DNA from: Macrostomum hystrix
Lineage: Eukaryota; Platyhelminthes; Macrostomidae
Assembly (NCBI GenBank): GCA_950097015.1
Contig: CATNEN010000001.1
Span: forward strand, 23,502,501 to 23,566,500
Length of the DNA stretch: 64,000 nucleotides
Direction: 5' to 3'
The first letter of the stretch is position 1. Each line of letters begins with the position of its first letter. Below are positions 23,301 through 33,798 of this stretch, piece by piece. The notes under the pieces were generated by a model. That model did not search any database. It was not told the DNA's origin and worked only from the letters and a program-made list of their open reading frames with translations. The position numbers and the translations under genes were made by a program.

Positions 23301-26300
23301 ATGGATGAGTGAACTGCCTGGATACAAGCAAACCAACAGGCTGTCCGCCACGTTCATCTGTGAAGACTGTTTTAGACAGACAGGCAGACAGACTAAGAGG
23401 GAGAGAGGTAGGGAGCTGCTACAATATGAAAAAAATACGAAGTCGTCCCGTATACCATTGCCTTCGACAGTTTCTTGCCTGCCTCGATTCCAGGTTTGGT
23501 TAAAAAAGCTAGCGTTATCCCATAAGTAGGCCGCAGCATCTGGTGCAGCATTCCAGTGTCCGCCAACTCCGTCCGCCTCAGTCCAGATCTTTCCAGTTGA
23601 AAAATAATGCCCGACCGTTAGCGATCTGCTGCGCAACCTCTGCTACTTGGGACCATTGCCTTGTATTTTTTCATACTTGCAATCATGCTATTTTTAGCAT
23701 GGCTTCTGGGCTCCATGCTGCGGTTCAAGATACACACCTCCTCCTGGTTGATCCGAATTGTCTTTTACACACTCCCTAATCTCACCCCATCTCATAAAAT
23801 CTCACTCTAACTCTCCTAAAATCTCACACTCACCAACGATACACTCTCTCCTTCGATATCTCACACTCTCTCTTACGGTCTCACACTCTCTGCTACGGTC
23901 TCACACTCTCTCCTACGGTCTCACACTCTCTCCTACGGTCTCACACTCTCTCCTACGGTCTCACACTCTCTCTTACGGTCTCACACTCTCTCTTACGGTC
24001 TCACACTCTCTCTAATGGTCTCACACTCTCTCTAATGGTCTCACACTCTCTCTTATTGTCTCACACTCTCTCTTACGGTCTCACACTCTCTCTTACGGTC
24101 TCACACTCTCTCTAATGGTCTCACACTCTCTCTAATGGTCTCACACTCTCTCTTATTGTCTCACACTCTCTCTTATGGTCTCACACTCTCTCTTATGGTC
24201 TCACACTCTCTCTTATTGTCTCACACTCTCTCTTATGGTCTCACACTCTCTCTTATTGTCGCACACTCTCTCCTACGGTCTTATACTCTCTCCTACGGTC
24301 TCACACTCTCTCCTACGGTCTTATACTCTCTCTTATTGTCTCACACTCTCTCTTATGGTCTCACACTCTCTCTTATTGTCGCACACTCTCTCCTACGGTC
24401 TTATACTCTCTCCTACGGTCTCACACTCTCTCCTACGGTCTTATACTCTCTCTTATTGTCTCACACTCTCTCTTATGGTCTCACACTCTCTTACGGTCTC
24501 ACACTCTCTCTTACGGTCTCACACTCTCTCTTACGGTCTCACACTCTCTCTTACGGTCTCACACTCTCTGCTACGGTCTCACACTCTCTCCTACGGTCTC
24601 ACACTCTCTCCTACGGTCTCACACTCTCTCCTACGGTCTCACACTCTCTCTTACGGTCTCACACTCTCTCTTACGGTCTCACACTCTCTCTAATGGTCTC
24701 ACACTCTCTCTAATGGTCTCACACTCTCTCTTATTGTCTCACACTCTCTCTTACGGTCTCACACTCTCTCTTACGGTCTCACACTCTCTCTAATGGTCTC
24801 ACACTCTCTCTAATGGTCTCACACTCTCTCTTATTGTCTCACACTCTCTCTTATGGTCTCACACTCTCTCTTATGGTCTCACACTCTCTCTTATTGTCTC
24901 ACACTCTCTCTTATGGTCTCACACTCTCTCTTATTGTCGCACACTCTCTCCTACGGTCTTATACTCTCTCCTACGGTCTCACACTCTCTCCTACGGTCTT
25001 ATACTCTCTCTTATTGTCTCACACTCTCTCTTATGGTCTCACACTCTCTCTTATTGTCGCACACTCTCTCCTACGGTCTTATACTCTCTCCTACGGTCTC
25101 ACACTCTCTCCTACGGTCTTATACTCTCTCTTATTGTCTCACACTCTCTCTTATGGTCTCACACTCTCTTACGGTCTCACACTCTCTCTTACGGTCTCAC
25201 ACTCTCTCTTACGGTCTCACACTCTCTCTTACGGTCTCACACTCTCTCTTACGGTCTCACACTCTCTCCTACGGTCTTATACTCTCTCTTACGGTCTCAC
25301 ACTCTCTCTTACGGTCTCACACTCTCTCTTACGGTCTCACACTCTCTCTTATGGTCTCACACTCTCTTACGGTCTCACACTCTCTCTTACGGTCTCACAC
25401 TCTCTCTTACGGTCTCACACTCTCTCTTACGGTCTCACACTCTCTCTTACGGTCTCACACTCTCTCTTACGGTCTCACACTCTCTCTTATTGTCTCACTC
25501 TCTCTCCAACGATTTTACACTAACCATAAAATCTTACAGTAGTTTTCCTAGGATCTCAACCTCTCATTAATTCACACCCTCCTCGCTGGTTTGTACTCTA
25601 GAAGCGGTGCATTGGTCTTACTTCCGTTCGCGACTCTCGCAGACACAACCTAGGCATCTAGCGAATCGCAGACTTCAAATAGTTGACGGCGGGGCTAAAT
25701 TGATAGCTTAGCGACAGTGGCTGAGATCAAATTGCAGATCAGATGACCGGAAACCAGCTGTCCTGACAGTCATTTGAGTGAGACCATGTGACTCGTGAGC
25801 TCAGCCATGGCCTGATAAACTGCATGGATGCCAGTTGGAGTTGAGCAGCTCAGCATGGACCGGATGCCAGTGTTTGTGAGGCTTGGATGACTTTGGATTT
25901 ATGGCTTTGTAGGACGGCTGAACTGGAATATCCATTTACAGTATATCGGTGAGACTGTGCGCTCATTTAAAGTACTTTTTACAGAAAAAAACTTCACTTA
26001 TAGAAGGATGTCGACAAAAGGCCGAGATTGTGGGAGAGTATGAGACAGAGTGTGAGAGGGAGAGTGTGAGAGGGAGAGTGTGAGAGGGAGAGTGTGAGAG
26101 GGAGAGTGTGAGAGGGAGAGTGTGAGAGGGAGAGTGTGAGAGGGAGAGTGTGAGAGGGAGAGTGTGAGAGGGAGAGTGTGAGAGGGAGAGTGTGAGAGGG
26201 AGAGTGTGAGAGGGAGAGTGTGAGAGGGAGAGTGTGAGAGGGAGAGTGTGAGAGGGAGAGTGTGAGAGGGAGAGTGTGAGAGGGAGAGTGTGAGAGGGAG

Positions 26301-29300
26301 AGTGTGAGAGGGAGAGTGTGAGAGGGAGAGTGTGAGAGGGAGAGTGTGAGAGGGAGAGTGTGAGAGGGAGAGTGTGAGAGGGAGAGTGTGAGAGGGAGAG
26401 TGTGAGAGGGAGAGTTATGTAGCGATAGTCTGAGTGTGAGTCAAATATTTGAGCCCACAAAAAGAAAGTTGTTTTGTACATCAGAAATAATTGGCACAAG
26501 TCGTCGCACTGAGTATTGAAGTTAATAACAGAGTATTGCTGCTCCAGACTTGCTCCAAGCAGCCGATTGTCCCGCATAATAATTAAGTCAGCTGCTGTAT
26601 CCGGGGGGCTTCCGTGTGTCAACTCAGCGGCGAAGGGGGGCATGTGGCACGGGTCTCACCCCCATTAATCTCTTCTCTTATCTCTGACTGCTTTGAGACT
26701 TCCATGCAGTCTCTATCGTCTGTACCCAGCAGCTTGAGATCCCAAGGTCCGGATGCTTTGAGAACCGCTGATCAAGGTATATACAATGATATTCTTGTGT
26801 CAACTTTATAATCCGATGGCTGTACTTCAGCCTCAGTATTGAGCTCAATACGTGCATTGCTCAATGGTCGTGTTTGCGTCATTGCTCACTAATTCTGCAA
26901 TGGTAGACAGTAATTTATTTATCGCTATTTATCGCTATTTTATTGACAAATAAATAAATCCTAATTACACCTAGTCCAATCGGGCCAGATGCACAGTGTA
27001 GGATAGCGATTGAGCGAGACTTCTGAAGGCTGCGTACGGCTGTTCAGAGCTAAGTGTCTTGCATAACTCTAAGGACGCAAGATTCAAACCCCCGACCTTT
27101 AAGTCGTGAGTCAGATGCTCTAACCATTAGGCTAAACCCCCTCAAAACTTTCCTCAGAACAGAAACCATTTGTCCATGACCAAATGCATTGTTAAGACAA
27201 GGAACCAGTGCTTTAGGCCTCTTAAAACTTTTTTAGCTTTTCAAAAAATAGAAAAACCTCACCGATTAAAAAAATCCGGAAACTATGCTCAAACTATACT
27301 CAAGAAACCTATACTCAATCTCCTCGACTCAAAACAGCGCAAGCGCGGCGATCCAACGCCGGCTGAGGAGCTGGAACGAGCCGACACCGAAGCCGTGGCC
27401 CGCCGGACCCGCCGACAAGCCGGCAACGTCGATCCTCCGGCCGGCGGTCGCACCGCCAACTTCGACCTGTACAAAAACGACAAATGGGAGAGCCGCTGGT
27501 CGGCCAGGTTCCGCTTCGTACAGGCGGCCTGGAAGATCATTGTGCGCCGGCGAGCGGACGAAAAGCTGGCCGGATTGCGTCAGCTGTTCATCGACTGGGG
27601 CAAGGGCAAATACGCAGCTCTCACTACTAGTGAGTAGAGCTATTGGCTCGGTGTCTAAATTATGAATTTCTCGCTAAACCTATAATAAAAAGAGTAACAA
27701 TATTTGCAGGAGGGCTGCGGGCAATGGCACATTATTTGGTGACACTAGACCCGCAGCCAGCATGAAGGCAATTCTGCCTATTTAGCTGACTCCTGAGCAC
27801 ACACTCACACAGTTGTGTACATCTGCCCTGACCTTCTCATCGTCAGGCAGTGTACACTCTCACTGTGCCTTGGAGGTTGGCCCTCAAGGGCGTAAATTGC
27901 ACAAGCCTCCCAAGACAAACGAATGTGGCCTCGCCGCGGAATCGAGCTCAGGGACCTTGGTGCGAGAGGCGAACACGTTAACCGCTCTGCCGCAACTGCC
28001 CCCTCACGAAAACTATTTATTGTAGAATCAAAATCTAGATTTCAATATTCAGATTACTAACAGCACAAAACAATGACTCACAGCGTCCGATATTTCAGAG
28101 AATGCCTTCATTCCATTCCTGAGTAAGTCCAGCACGACATATCTTAACTCGAATCACGCCACTTAACAACACAATTTTAAAGCACCGATTCAGTTCTACA
28201 CGAGTGTTGGAGCACCCTAAGAGTAGATAACCGCAGCACTTTGGCCAGCTATTCAATGCTTGTTCACGGCGTAACTCTCGATTCCTGGAATGAAATCACA
28301 ATATTTTTCGCCCAAAAAGTTTTCACTTTTGTGTGCTTTTTTTAATGTCGATTGCTTAGCTTAGGACTACCAAGCCATTTTGCCGCCCGTTTTTATACAA
28401 AGGGCCCCCTAGCAATGTTTGGCAGCGTCCGAATGCTAGCAGCGTTGGGTGGTGACTGACAGACTAGGCGAGGGTGTCCTGTGGTTGAGCTGCGCCTAAT
28501 ATTTAGGCTTGATCAGTGAAATTGGAGAAATTCGCGTCAGGGTGTCCATACGAGCCTAGAGGCAAATTTCAAACTGTTGTAGCCCTTGAAGGTCCAGCAG
28601 TCCGTCGAGATAGAGGTAGGTGACCACCGAAGACGGAGATGATGCAGGCACATTCGGGTGACATGCTGATAAATTTTGAAGGCCTGGCAAGGCGGCACTG
28701 AGGCGCAGTGCTTGTTCATGTATCGACGTGTATGCAATAAACTAGCGCTTATGGGAAAAATCTGACCTTCGGCCAGAACCATTGAATATCTTGACGGTCT
28801 GAAGAGCTGGCGACTTGATTCTTATTTCAGAAGATGCGCAACAACAATTTTGCCCGTGTTCTTGAGTTTCGAGTGCTTGCGTTGCTCCGTTCATATGTAG
28901 CGCAAACATTTTCAAGTGGGAATCTCCCCTTCAGTATAAGTATAATAGAGTTCTACTGTTAAAAGGAAGTCCTGATGAGGCTTGCATTTGAGAGATTGTA
29001 CACAAATCCTGCACGCAATAAGCACCTAGATAATAGAGAACTGCAAAAGAGTTAAAAAGTTTCTGAAGAGAGAATCCGTGACGTCACATTTTAGCCGACA
29101 TGGAGCGCAAGGAGGAGGACGAGGAGCTCGCCGAGGAGCAGCTGAAGGACAGCCAGCTCCAGCTCGGCAGCATCGGCAGCCTGACCTTTCCAACGCACCA
29201 GAATGCGCAGCAGATCAAGAAGATGGAGGAGGCCGCGCCGCCGCTGTTCCCGCCGATGCCGGAGCAGCCGGTTTGTCGGCGCAGCTTCGCCTTCCACCCG

Positions 29301-30693
29301 CTGCAGGTGCCGCTGCACTACCAGCTGCAGCAGTACGACAAGGTGGACGTCCACGCCCTGTCCAAGGGTCACGTGAGCGCTGCCAGGCCGCGCCAGTTGC
29401 GTCAGGGCGCCACAGACGAGCTCGTTGAGCTGCCTCTGGCATCGGTGGCCACAGAAGACTTCCGGGTAGCTCAGCTAGGCGAGGTTGAAGCCGAAAGTGT
29501 CGAAGCAGCCGTGCCGCTGCTGCTGCAGCCGCCGCAGTCGCTGGCGCGGGCCATGCAGTACCACCCGATGCACGCGTTCAACCCGGCGCCCGGTATGCGA
29601 GCGTTCGATCAGCCACCTGCCTACCTGGAGACGGATCCTGACTACCGACTGTGCCCGCTGCCGAGATACGGCAGCAAGAGGGACTGCTTGGATAGGTCAG
29701 GATTACTGAGTCACATTTATTATTACATGTTTCGTCTTTTGTTTAACAAAAGATACAAGATACTTAGTGTGATCGTTGATGCATTTTTAATTCTTCGAAC
29801 TAGTCTTCCATTAAGTCCTTAAATCATGAGCTTTATTAGCTTCATCAGTTAGTCATTTACGAGCTATAATGCTTTTTGGTCTCAAAAAGCTCAAAAGTTC
29901 TTAGAAGGTCTCTCACTAAAATTGCACGTAAACTACACGACAAGCCCCCAAGCCTTCTCTCCACGGCTGCGCCCCAAGTGAATTCGGCCTCGCCGCGGAA
30001 TCGAGCTCAGGGACCTTGGCGTGAGAGGCAAACGCGTTAGCCGCTCTGCCACTGACTCCCTGCTTACGCAATTGAATATCGTCATCGCTTCCTAGTCGCG
30101 CTCGGTGATTAGATTCGGATCATAATCACCGCAGAAATGTCGGCAGAGTGCTCTCTAATTCCAGACGCGACATCATCCGCGGCGTTACGACCTGGAAGAA
30201 GCTGGCATCGCCTGGACTCTCAGCCCTGGGCAACACGCCTACCCTCACCAGGGTCTGGATTCCCCGCTGGAGCAACCCGTTCGACAATGAGACCACCGGC
30301 ATCGGCGCCACGCTGCCGGACTTCCTGGACGGTCTGGATGCCGAGGATGCGAGTCACGTGCTGCCAGACGATGACGAGGACACCGGGGCCAGTCTAACAC
30401 CTGAGATGGTGCGTCAGGAGTTCCTGGACCGATCGGCAGCATCGGCAGTGCCGGAGGAGGTCGAGACCACGGCGGCCACCGCCGCAGACTCAGACGAGTT
30501 CCCCTACGGTCAGAAGATGCCGGAGAGCAATGTGCCGCTGACACCAGCGGGGCTGCTTGCGCCAAGGTGGGCGCGGGAGAAAGACCTTGAGTTCCACCTG
30601 GCCAACCGAGCCAATCGGATGGGCCGTCGGGCCGACCAACGCCAGGCGAACATGAACACCCAGCTGGTTGATCAGAGCCTCGCCCTGCCCTGA
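20365..30693 (+). CDS. CFAP221: Cilia- and flagella-associated protein 221 (PCDP1), six exons, complete
   Basis: Component of the motile-axoneme central apparatus, thought to regulate dynein-driven beating with calmodulin. Exons: 20365-20557, 21117-21400, 21490-22359, 27338-27629, 29095-29695, 30165-30693. Intron phases are 1, 0, 0, 1, 2 and the sum is 922 residues, a little longer than the human protein. Exon 2 gives GRNAIVQAHPSVVHFAGF and RLVPGFSVE. Exon 3 gives IPIHAYP, VEPLSGSIPANG and FAVAQVLNQKQGRLKMKELR. These are ASH/MSP-like immunoglobulin folds and the conserved middle segment of the family. Exon 4 carries RKRGDPTPAEE and the helical FRFVQAAWKIIV stretch. Exons 5-6 form the C-terminal half. 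Exon 1 has a short polyglutamine. The first ATG after upstream stops was taken as the start. Introns are loaded with minisatellites and SINEs. Confidence 0.95.
20597..21055. repeat. Minisatellite, 60-bp unit, in CFAP221 intron 1
   Basis: About 7.7 copies of a 60-bp unit (key words gtgcgcagtctagcgaatgt, acaatcggttgaatctctct, gtgtacatgcagtt) with very few differences. The period is a multiple of three and one frame is open through the array into exon 2 of CFAP221. Confidence 0.94.
22681..23046 (-). mobile_element. Full-length SINE family 1 copy with target-site duplication
   Basis: On the minus strand: tRNA-like head with A box (gtggcagagcgg) and B box (gagctcgattcc), family body, then an ATT/ATA tail. 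The element is flanked by a 12-bp direct repeat tcagtgttaccc at 22669-22680 and 23047-23058, the signature of target-primed insertion. About 366 bp long. It lies in CFAP221 intron 3, antisense to the gene. Confidence 0.92.
23835..25510. repeat. Minisatellite, 20-bp unit, with higher-order blocks, CFAP221 intron 3
   Basis: About 84 copies of tctcacactctctcttacgg, with taatgg, ttatgg, ttattg, ctacgg and ttatac variants. A block of variants spanning about 24050-24700 recurs at about 24720-25360 in the same order (including the 17-bp short unit), so a segment of roughly 0.67 kb has been duplicated as a whole. Open frames are periodic artefacts. Confidence 0.93.
26045..26412. repeat. Minisatellite, 14-bp unit, CFAP221 intron 3
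   Basis: About 26 essentially perfect copies of gagagggagagtgt. It is purine-only plus T on this strand, and its reverse complement (acactctccctctc) shares a core with the 20-bp array located about 0.5 kb upstream. Confidence 0.95.
26990..27145 (-). mobile_element. SINE family 2 copy (tRNA-derived)
   Basis: On minus it begins gggggtttagcctaatggtt (A-box-like tagcctaatgg), then ggtcgggggtttgaatc (B box) and gtacgcagccttcag. The tRNA arms do not pair fully and the tail is not tRNA, so it is a SINE head and not a functional tRNA gene. Its 3' end is uncertain. Confidence 0.7.
27700..28010 (-). mobile_element. SINE family 1 copy in CFAP221 intron 4
   Basis: Carries the tail, gcaggagggctgcgggcaat, the body and the tRNA-like head with an intact B box (ggaatcgagctc on plus). 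The A-box region is slightly altered (ctctgccgcaactg). No clear target-site duplication was found. Confidence 0.85.
28011..29094. other. Remainder of CFAP221 intron 4, nothing further recognised
   Basis: Unique intronic sequence. An 81-codon minus-strand open frame at 28537-28782 has no recognisable domain and was not called. Confidence 0.5.
29920..30062 (-). mobile_element. Truncated SINE family 1 copy in CFAP221 intron 5
   Basis: Only the tRNA-like head and the first part of the body are present (A box and B box readable on minus). The 3' half and tail are missing. Confidence 0.8.
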
Positions 30694-31289
30694 TTGGCTA
30701 GAAAGTTTCGACCAATCAGATTTTATTCAGTCTGTTTACATTTCTTTAGATTCTGTTAAATTCTGATTGGTTCTCTAAAAGAAGTTCTCTGACCAATCAA
30801 AATCAACGCCTTTTATGAAGCTGTGGAAAATGAAGGCAGAACGTACAGCCTTGCTTGTTTTGTCATAGATTATCCGTTCTTTGAAGTGCATGTAAGATAA
30901 CTAATTTTATATAATCTTCTATTCCCTTTGCTGTCTTTTTGTCAATAAGGCTTTCCATTTGTGAATTTGCAAGCTTAAAATACGCTCAAATCTTCCACTA
31001 ATAATCACTAAAGAAATTGGTCTCATCATGCTGGCAGTCTGACGTGACATTTTGTTAGAATGAACGCTACCAACAATAGTTTAATAGCTTAACCGCCAAT
31101 TTAAAAGCTAAAAAATTAGGACTAAAGCGTCTATTGAGAAAAAACATTTATTGAAATTGTCGTGAACAATAAGCAAGAAAATATATATGTGGTTTGTTCA
31201 TGCATGTGCCACAAAAATATGATCTTCATTTTGAAAATGCATCCGTATGGTTTCGAGTCGTCTTACAAGTTTTTTGCAGAGTTTAAATA
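30694..31289. other. 3' flank of CFAP221, nothing recognised
   Basis: AT-rich. It contains a short diverged repeat of the type gaccaatcaga / ctgattggt just after the stop codon. No canonical poly(A) signal close to the stop was seen. Confidence 0.4.
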
Positions 31290-31435
31290 CCCACTGACTA
31301 CTTCACGACAGCCCCCAAACCGAATGACCAATAATTGTGAAAGTCCACCATCTGAATCTAAATTTTCCGCCCTTAACGATGAACCAACTTTCCAGGCCGT
31401 CCGACGTCATAATTGTCGCGATTCTTGTCGAAGAC
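31290..31435 (+). repeat. Unnamed dispersed repeat, copy 1
   Basis: Shares a colinear stretch of about 140 bp with the reverse complement of 35705-35850. Shared words include cccaaaccgaatgacc, agtccaccacctgaatc (one change), acgatgaaccaactttc and gtccgacgtca. Similarity by eye is around 80 percent. No coding content or terminal repeat could be defined. Confidence 0.7.
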
Positions 31436-31716
31436 CCTGATGACAACTAACATAGACCTCTACGAGTACTTAAACCAATATTGATCAAATAAATATAAAA
31501 TTACAATCAGCAGTAACAAACCTACATCATGGTCGCATTATGAAATTGCGAGTTTTTGCCGTCTGAAGACACCCAGACGGGAATCGTTTTTTTAATATCT
31601 AAAAAATGCCGATTGGAAAGTCGGAAAGAGTGGCTTTTTGATCTTTGTTCTGCATGGGTTGAATATTTGTAAGATACTGACGCTAAATTAGGCGGAAATT
31701 ATTCAAATAAAACTTA

Positions 31717-31995
31717 TATCGAGTGTCGGACTCATGGCTTGAAGGTCGGGGGTTCGATTCTCAACTCTACTGGAACAGATTGTGTCCTTTAGCTAAGACA
31801 CTTAACTCTGCATTGTTTCAGCTCAGCAGCTGCTAACTGGGTACCAGCATTAGCTGGGGTGATTGAGGGCGAGGCGTCCCCCAGTCCGTGGACTGAATGT
31901 TTCTTGTACGCTTGAATGTACGTAGCCTTCAGATGCGCCGCGCAATAGCTGCTGCTGTGCTGTCGGCTGCACATCAATCTTGAATGGGGCAGGTG
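31717..31995 (+). mobile_element. SINE family 2 copy
   Basis: Begins in the tRNA-like part (actcatggcttgaaggtcgg, B box gggttcgattctc), followed by the body (ctgggtaccagcattagctg, cgtcccccagtccgtggact, gtacgtagccttcagatg). The same body words occur in reverse at 47600-47830. Its A box is lost. Confidence 0.7.
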
Positions 31996-32789
31996 CAATC
32001 AGGTACTATATAAATTATCTATAGTTGCGGACTAAGCATAAAATTGATTTATATGAAACCGCAACAATCAGCTGCCTACTTACAGTAGCATTAAACTAAT
32101 TTTATGCAAGCTTCGCCAGGTTCAAACACAAAGTGTCGAAGTATCAACATCGGGTTTATTCATTTTATTATTTCAATGTGCATCCACGATTCAACAATAA
32201 ACAAACATACAGGCAAAACAGACAAGAGGAAACAGATTTGGTTGAAGCAGCGATTGAAAGGGCTGCAGAAAGAGCGGTAATTGCTTGTGGCAGATCTTGT
32301 CTAGCAACACAGTGCAAAAATTGACTAAAATAGCAAAATAGCAGTTTCGTGCTACTCACACCCTCTAAAATTTCTATTGAACCAATGTATGAGTAGTGCA
32401 CCTTGATTGCTAGACTCACATTAGACTCAAACGATAGGAAATGCAAATGAATATTTTCACAATTCAACTTGAAAGATGATATTAACGCGTGTTTATAAAA
32501 ACTGAGGACAAAGCATGCAGTGCTAGCCGAAGCGCAAAACTCAGACAGTTGCGTCACATGTTTGAACCAAAATTTGCGTAACAAGGACTGACAGCGTACA
32601 GGCCCTTGGGGTTCTATAGAACAGCTTAGGTGGTGGTATAGGGGTTGCAAAACATAAACAGAGGATTTCAATTTTTAAGAAAAAAAGTAATTAATATTTT
32701 AACGTAAACAATGAGGTGATGCACTATAAATATACCTTGATCTCGGGGATAGTTCATAGAAACTGGGTCCTGAGAATCTGGGGATAAAC
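31996..32789. other. Spacer, no gene recognised
   Basis: AT-rich unique sequence. A 167-codon minus-strand open frame at 32168-32671 has no recognisable domain, no good start context and unusual composition. It was judged a chance frame. Confidence 0.45.
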
Positions 32790-33600
32790 CTGACTGAGAT
32801 TTTTGGGATCTGGGATTACGCTAATAAATATAAATGAGACTGAGGATCTGGGATTACATCTGACTGAAACAGGGGATCTCTGATTAAATCTGACTGGAAC
32901 TGGGGATCTGGGATTAAATCTGACTGAAACTGGGGACCTGGGATTAAATCCAACTGGAACTGGGGATCTGGGATTAAATCTGACTGAAACAGGGGATCTG
33001 GGATTAAATCCAACTGGAGCTGGGGATCTGGGATTAAATCTGACTGAAACTGAGGATCTGGGATTAGATCTGACTAGAACAGGGGATCTGGGATTAAATC
33101 TGACTGAAACAGGGGATCTGGGATTAAATCTGACTGAAACTGGGGATCTGGGATTAGATCTGACTAGAACAGGGGATCTGGGATTAAATCTGACTGAAAC
33201 AGGGGATCTGGGATTAAATCTGACTGAAACTGGGGATCTGGGATTAAATCTGACTGAAACAGGGGATCTGGGATTACATCTGACTGAAACAGGGGATCTG
33301 GGATTAAATCTGACTGGAACTGGGGATCTGGGATTAAATCTGACTGGAACTGAGGATTTGGGATTAAATCTGACCGGAACTGCGGGATCTGGGATTAAAT
33401 CTGACTGAAACAGGGGATCTTGGATTAAATCTGACTGGAACTGCGGGATCTTGGATTAAATCTGACTGGAACTGCGGGATCTCGGATTAAATCTGACTAG
33501 AACTGGGGATCTGGGATTGAATCTGTAGGAAGCTAAGGATCTGGGATGAAATCTATAAGAAACTGAGGATCTGGGATGAAACCTCACTAAGGATCCGTAT
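32790..33600. repeat. Minisatellite, 30-bp unit
   Basis: About 26 copies of a 30-bp unit (ggggatctgggattaaatct, gactgaaaca) with more substitutions towards the right end, where units become 31 bp and then diverge. Confidence 0.92.
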
Positions 33601-33798
33601 TCAGTAACTGGAAACACAGAGAGAATACAAGAGGCAATACAAGCAGGCAAATATCTAGGATTTAGCGAGCCGGAAGCGCACACTTATTGATCTGGGATTG
33701 CGAATTTCCAGAATTTTCTAAATGGGACAAGAATAATTAACGAAAAGCACTGCGAAAGATGAAGCGTTAAGTTAAAAAAACGACGTCAGTTAAACAGT

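Noticed and set aside
24135-25542. Long plus-strand frames with LSYGLTLS repeats
   Set aside because: Intronic 20-bp minisatellite of CFAP221. The open frames follow from the unit composition.
27075-27141. Possible functional tRNA gene on minus
   Set aside because: A-box and B-box words are present, but acceptor and T-arm stems do not pair and the same head occurs in other copies with a shared non-tRNA body. It is a SINE head.
32168-32671. 167-codon minus-strand frame
   Set aside because: No domain, odd composition, no splice or start support; judged a chance open frame in AT-rich sequence.
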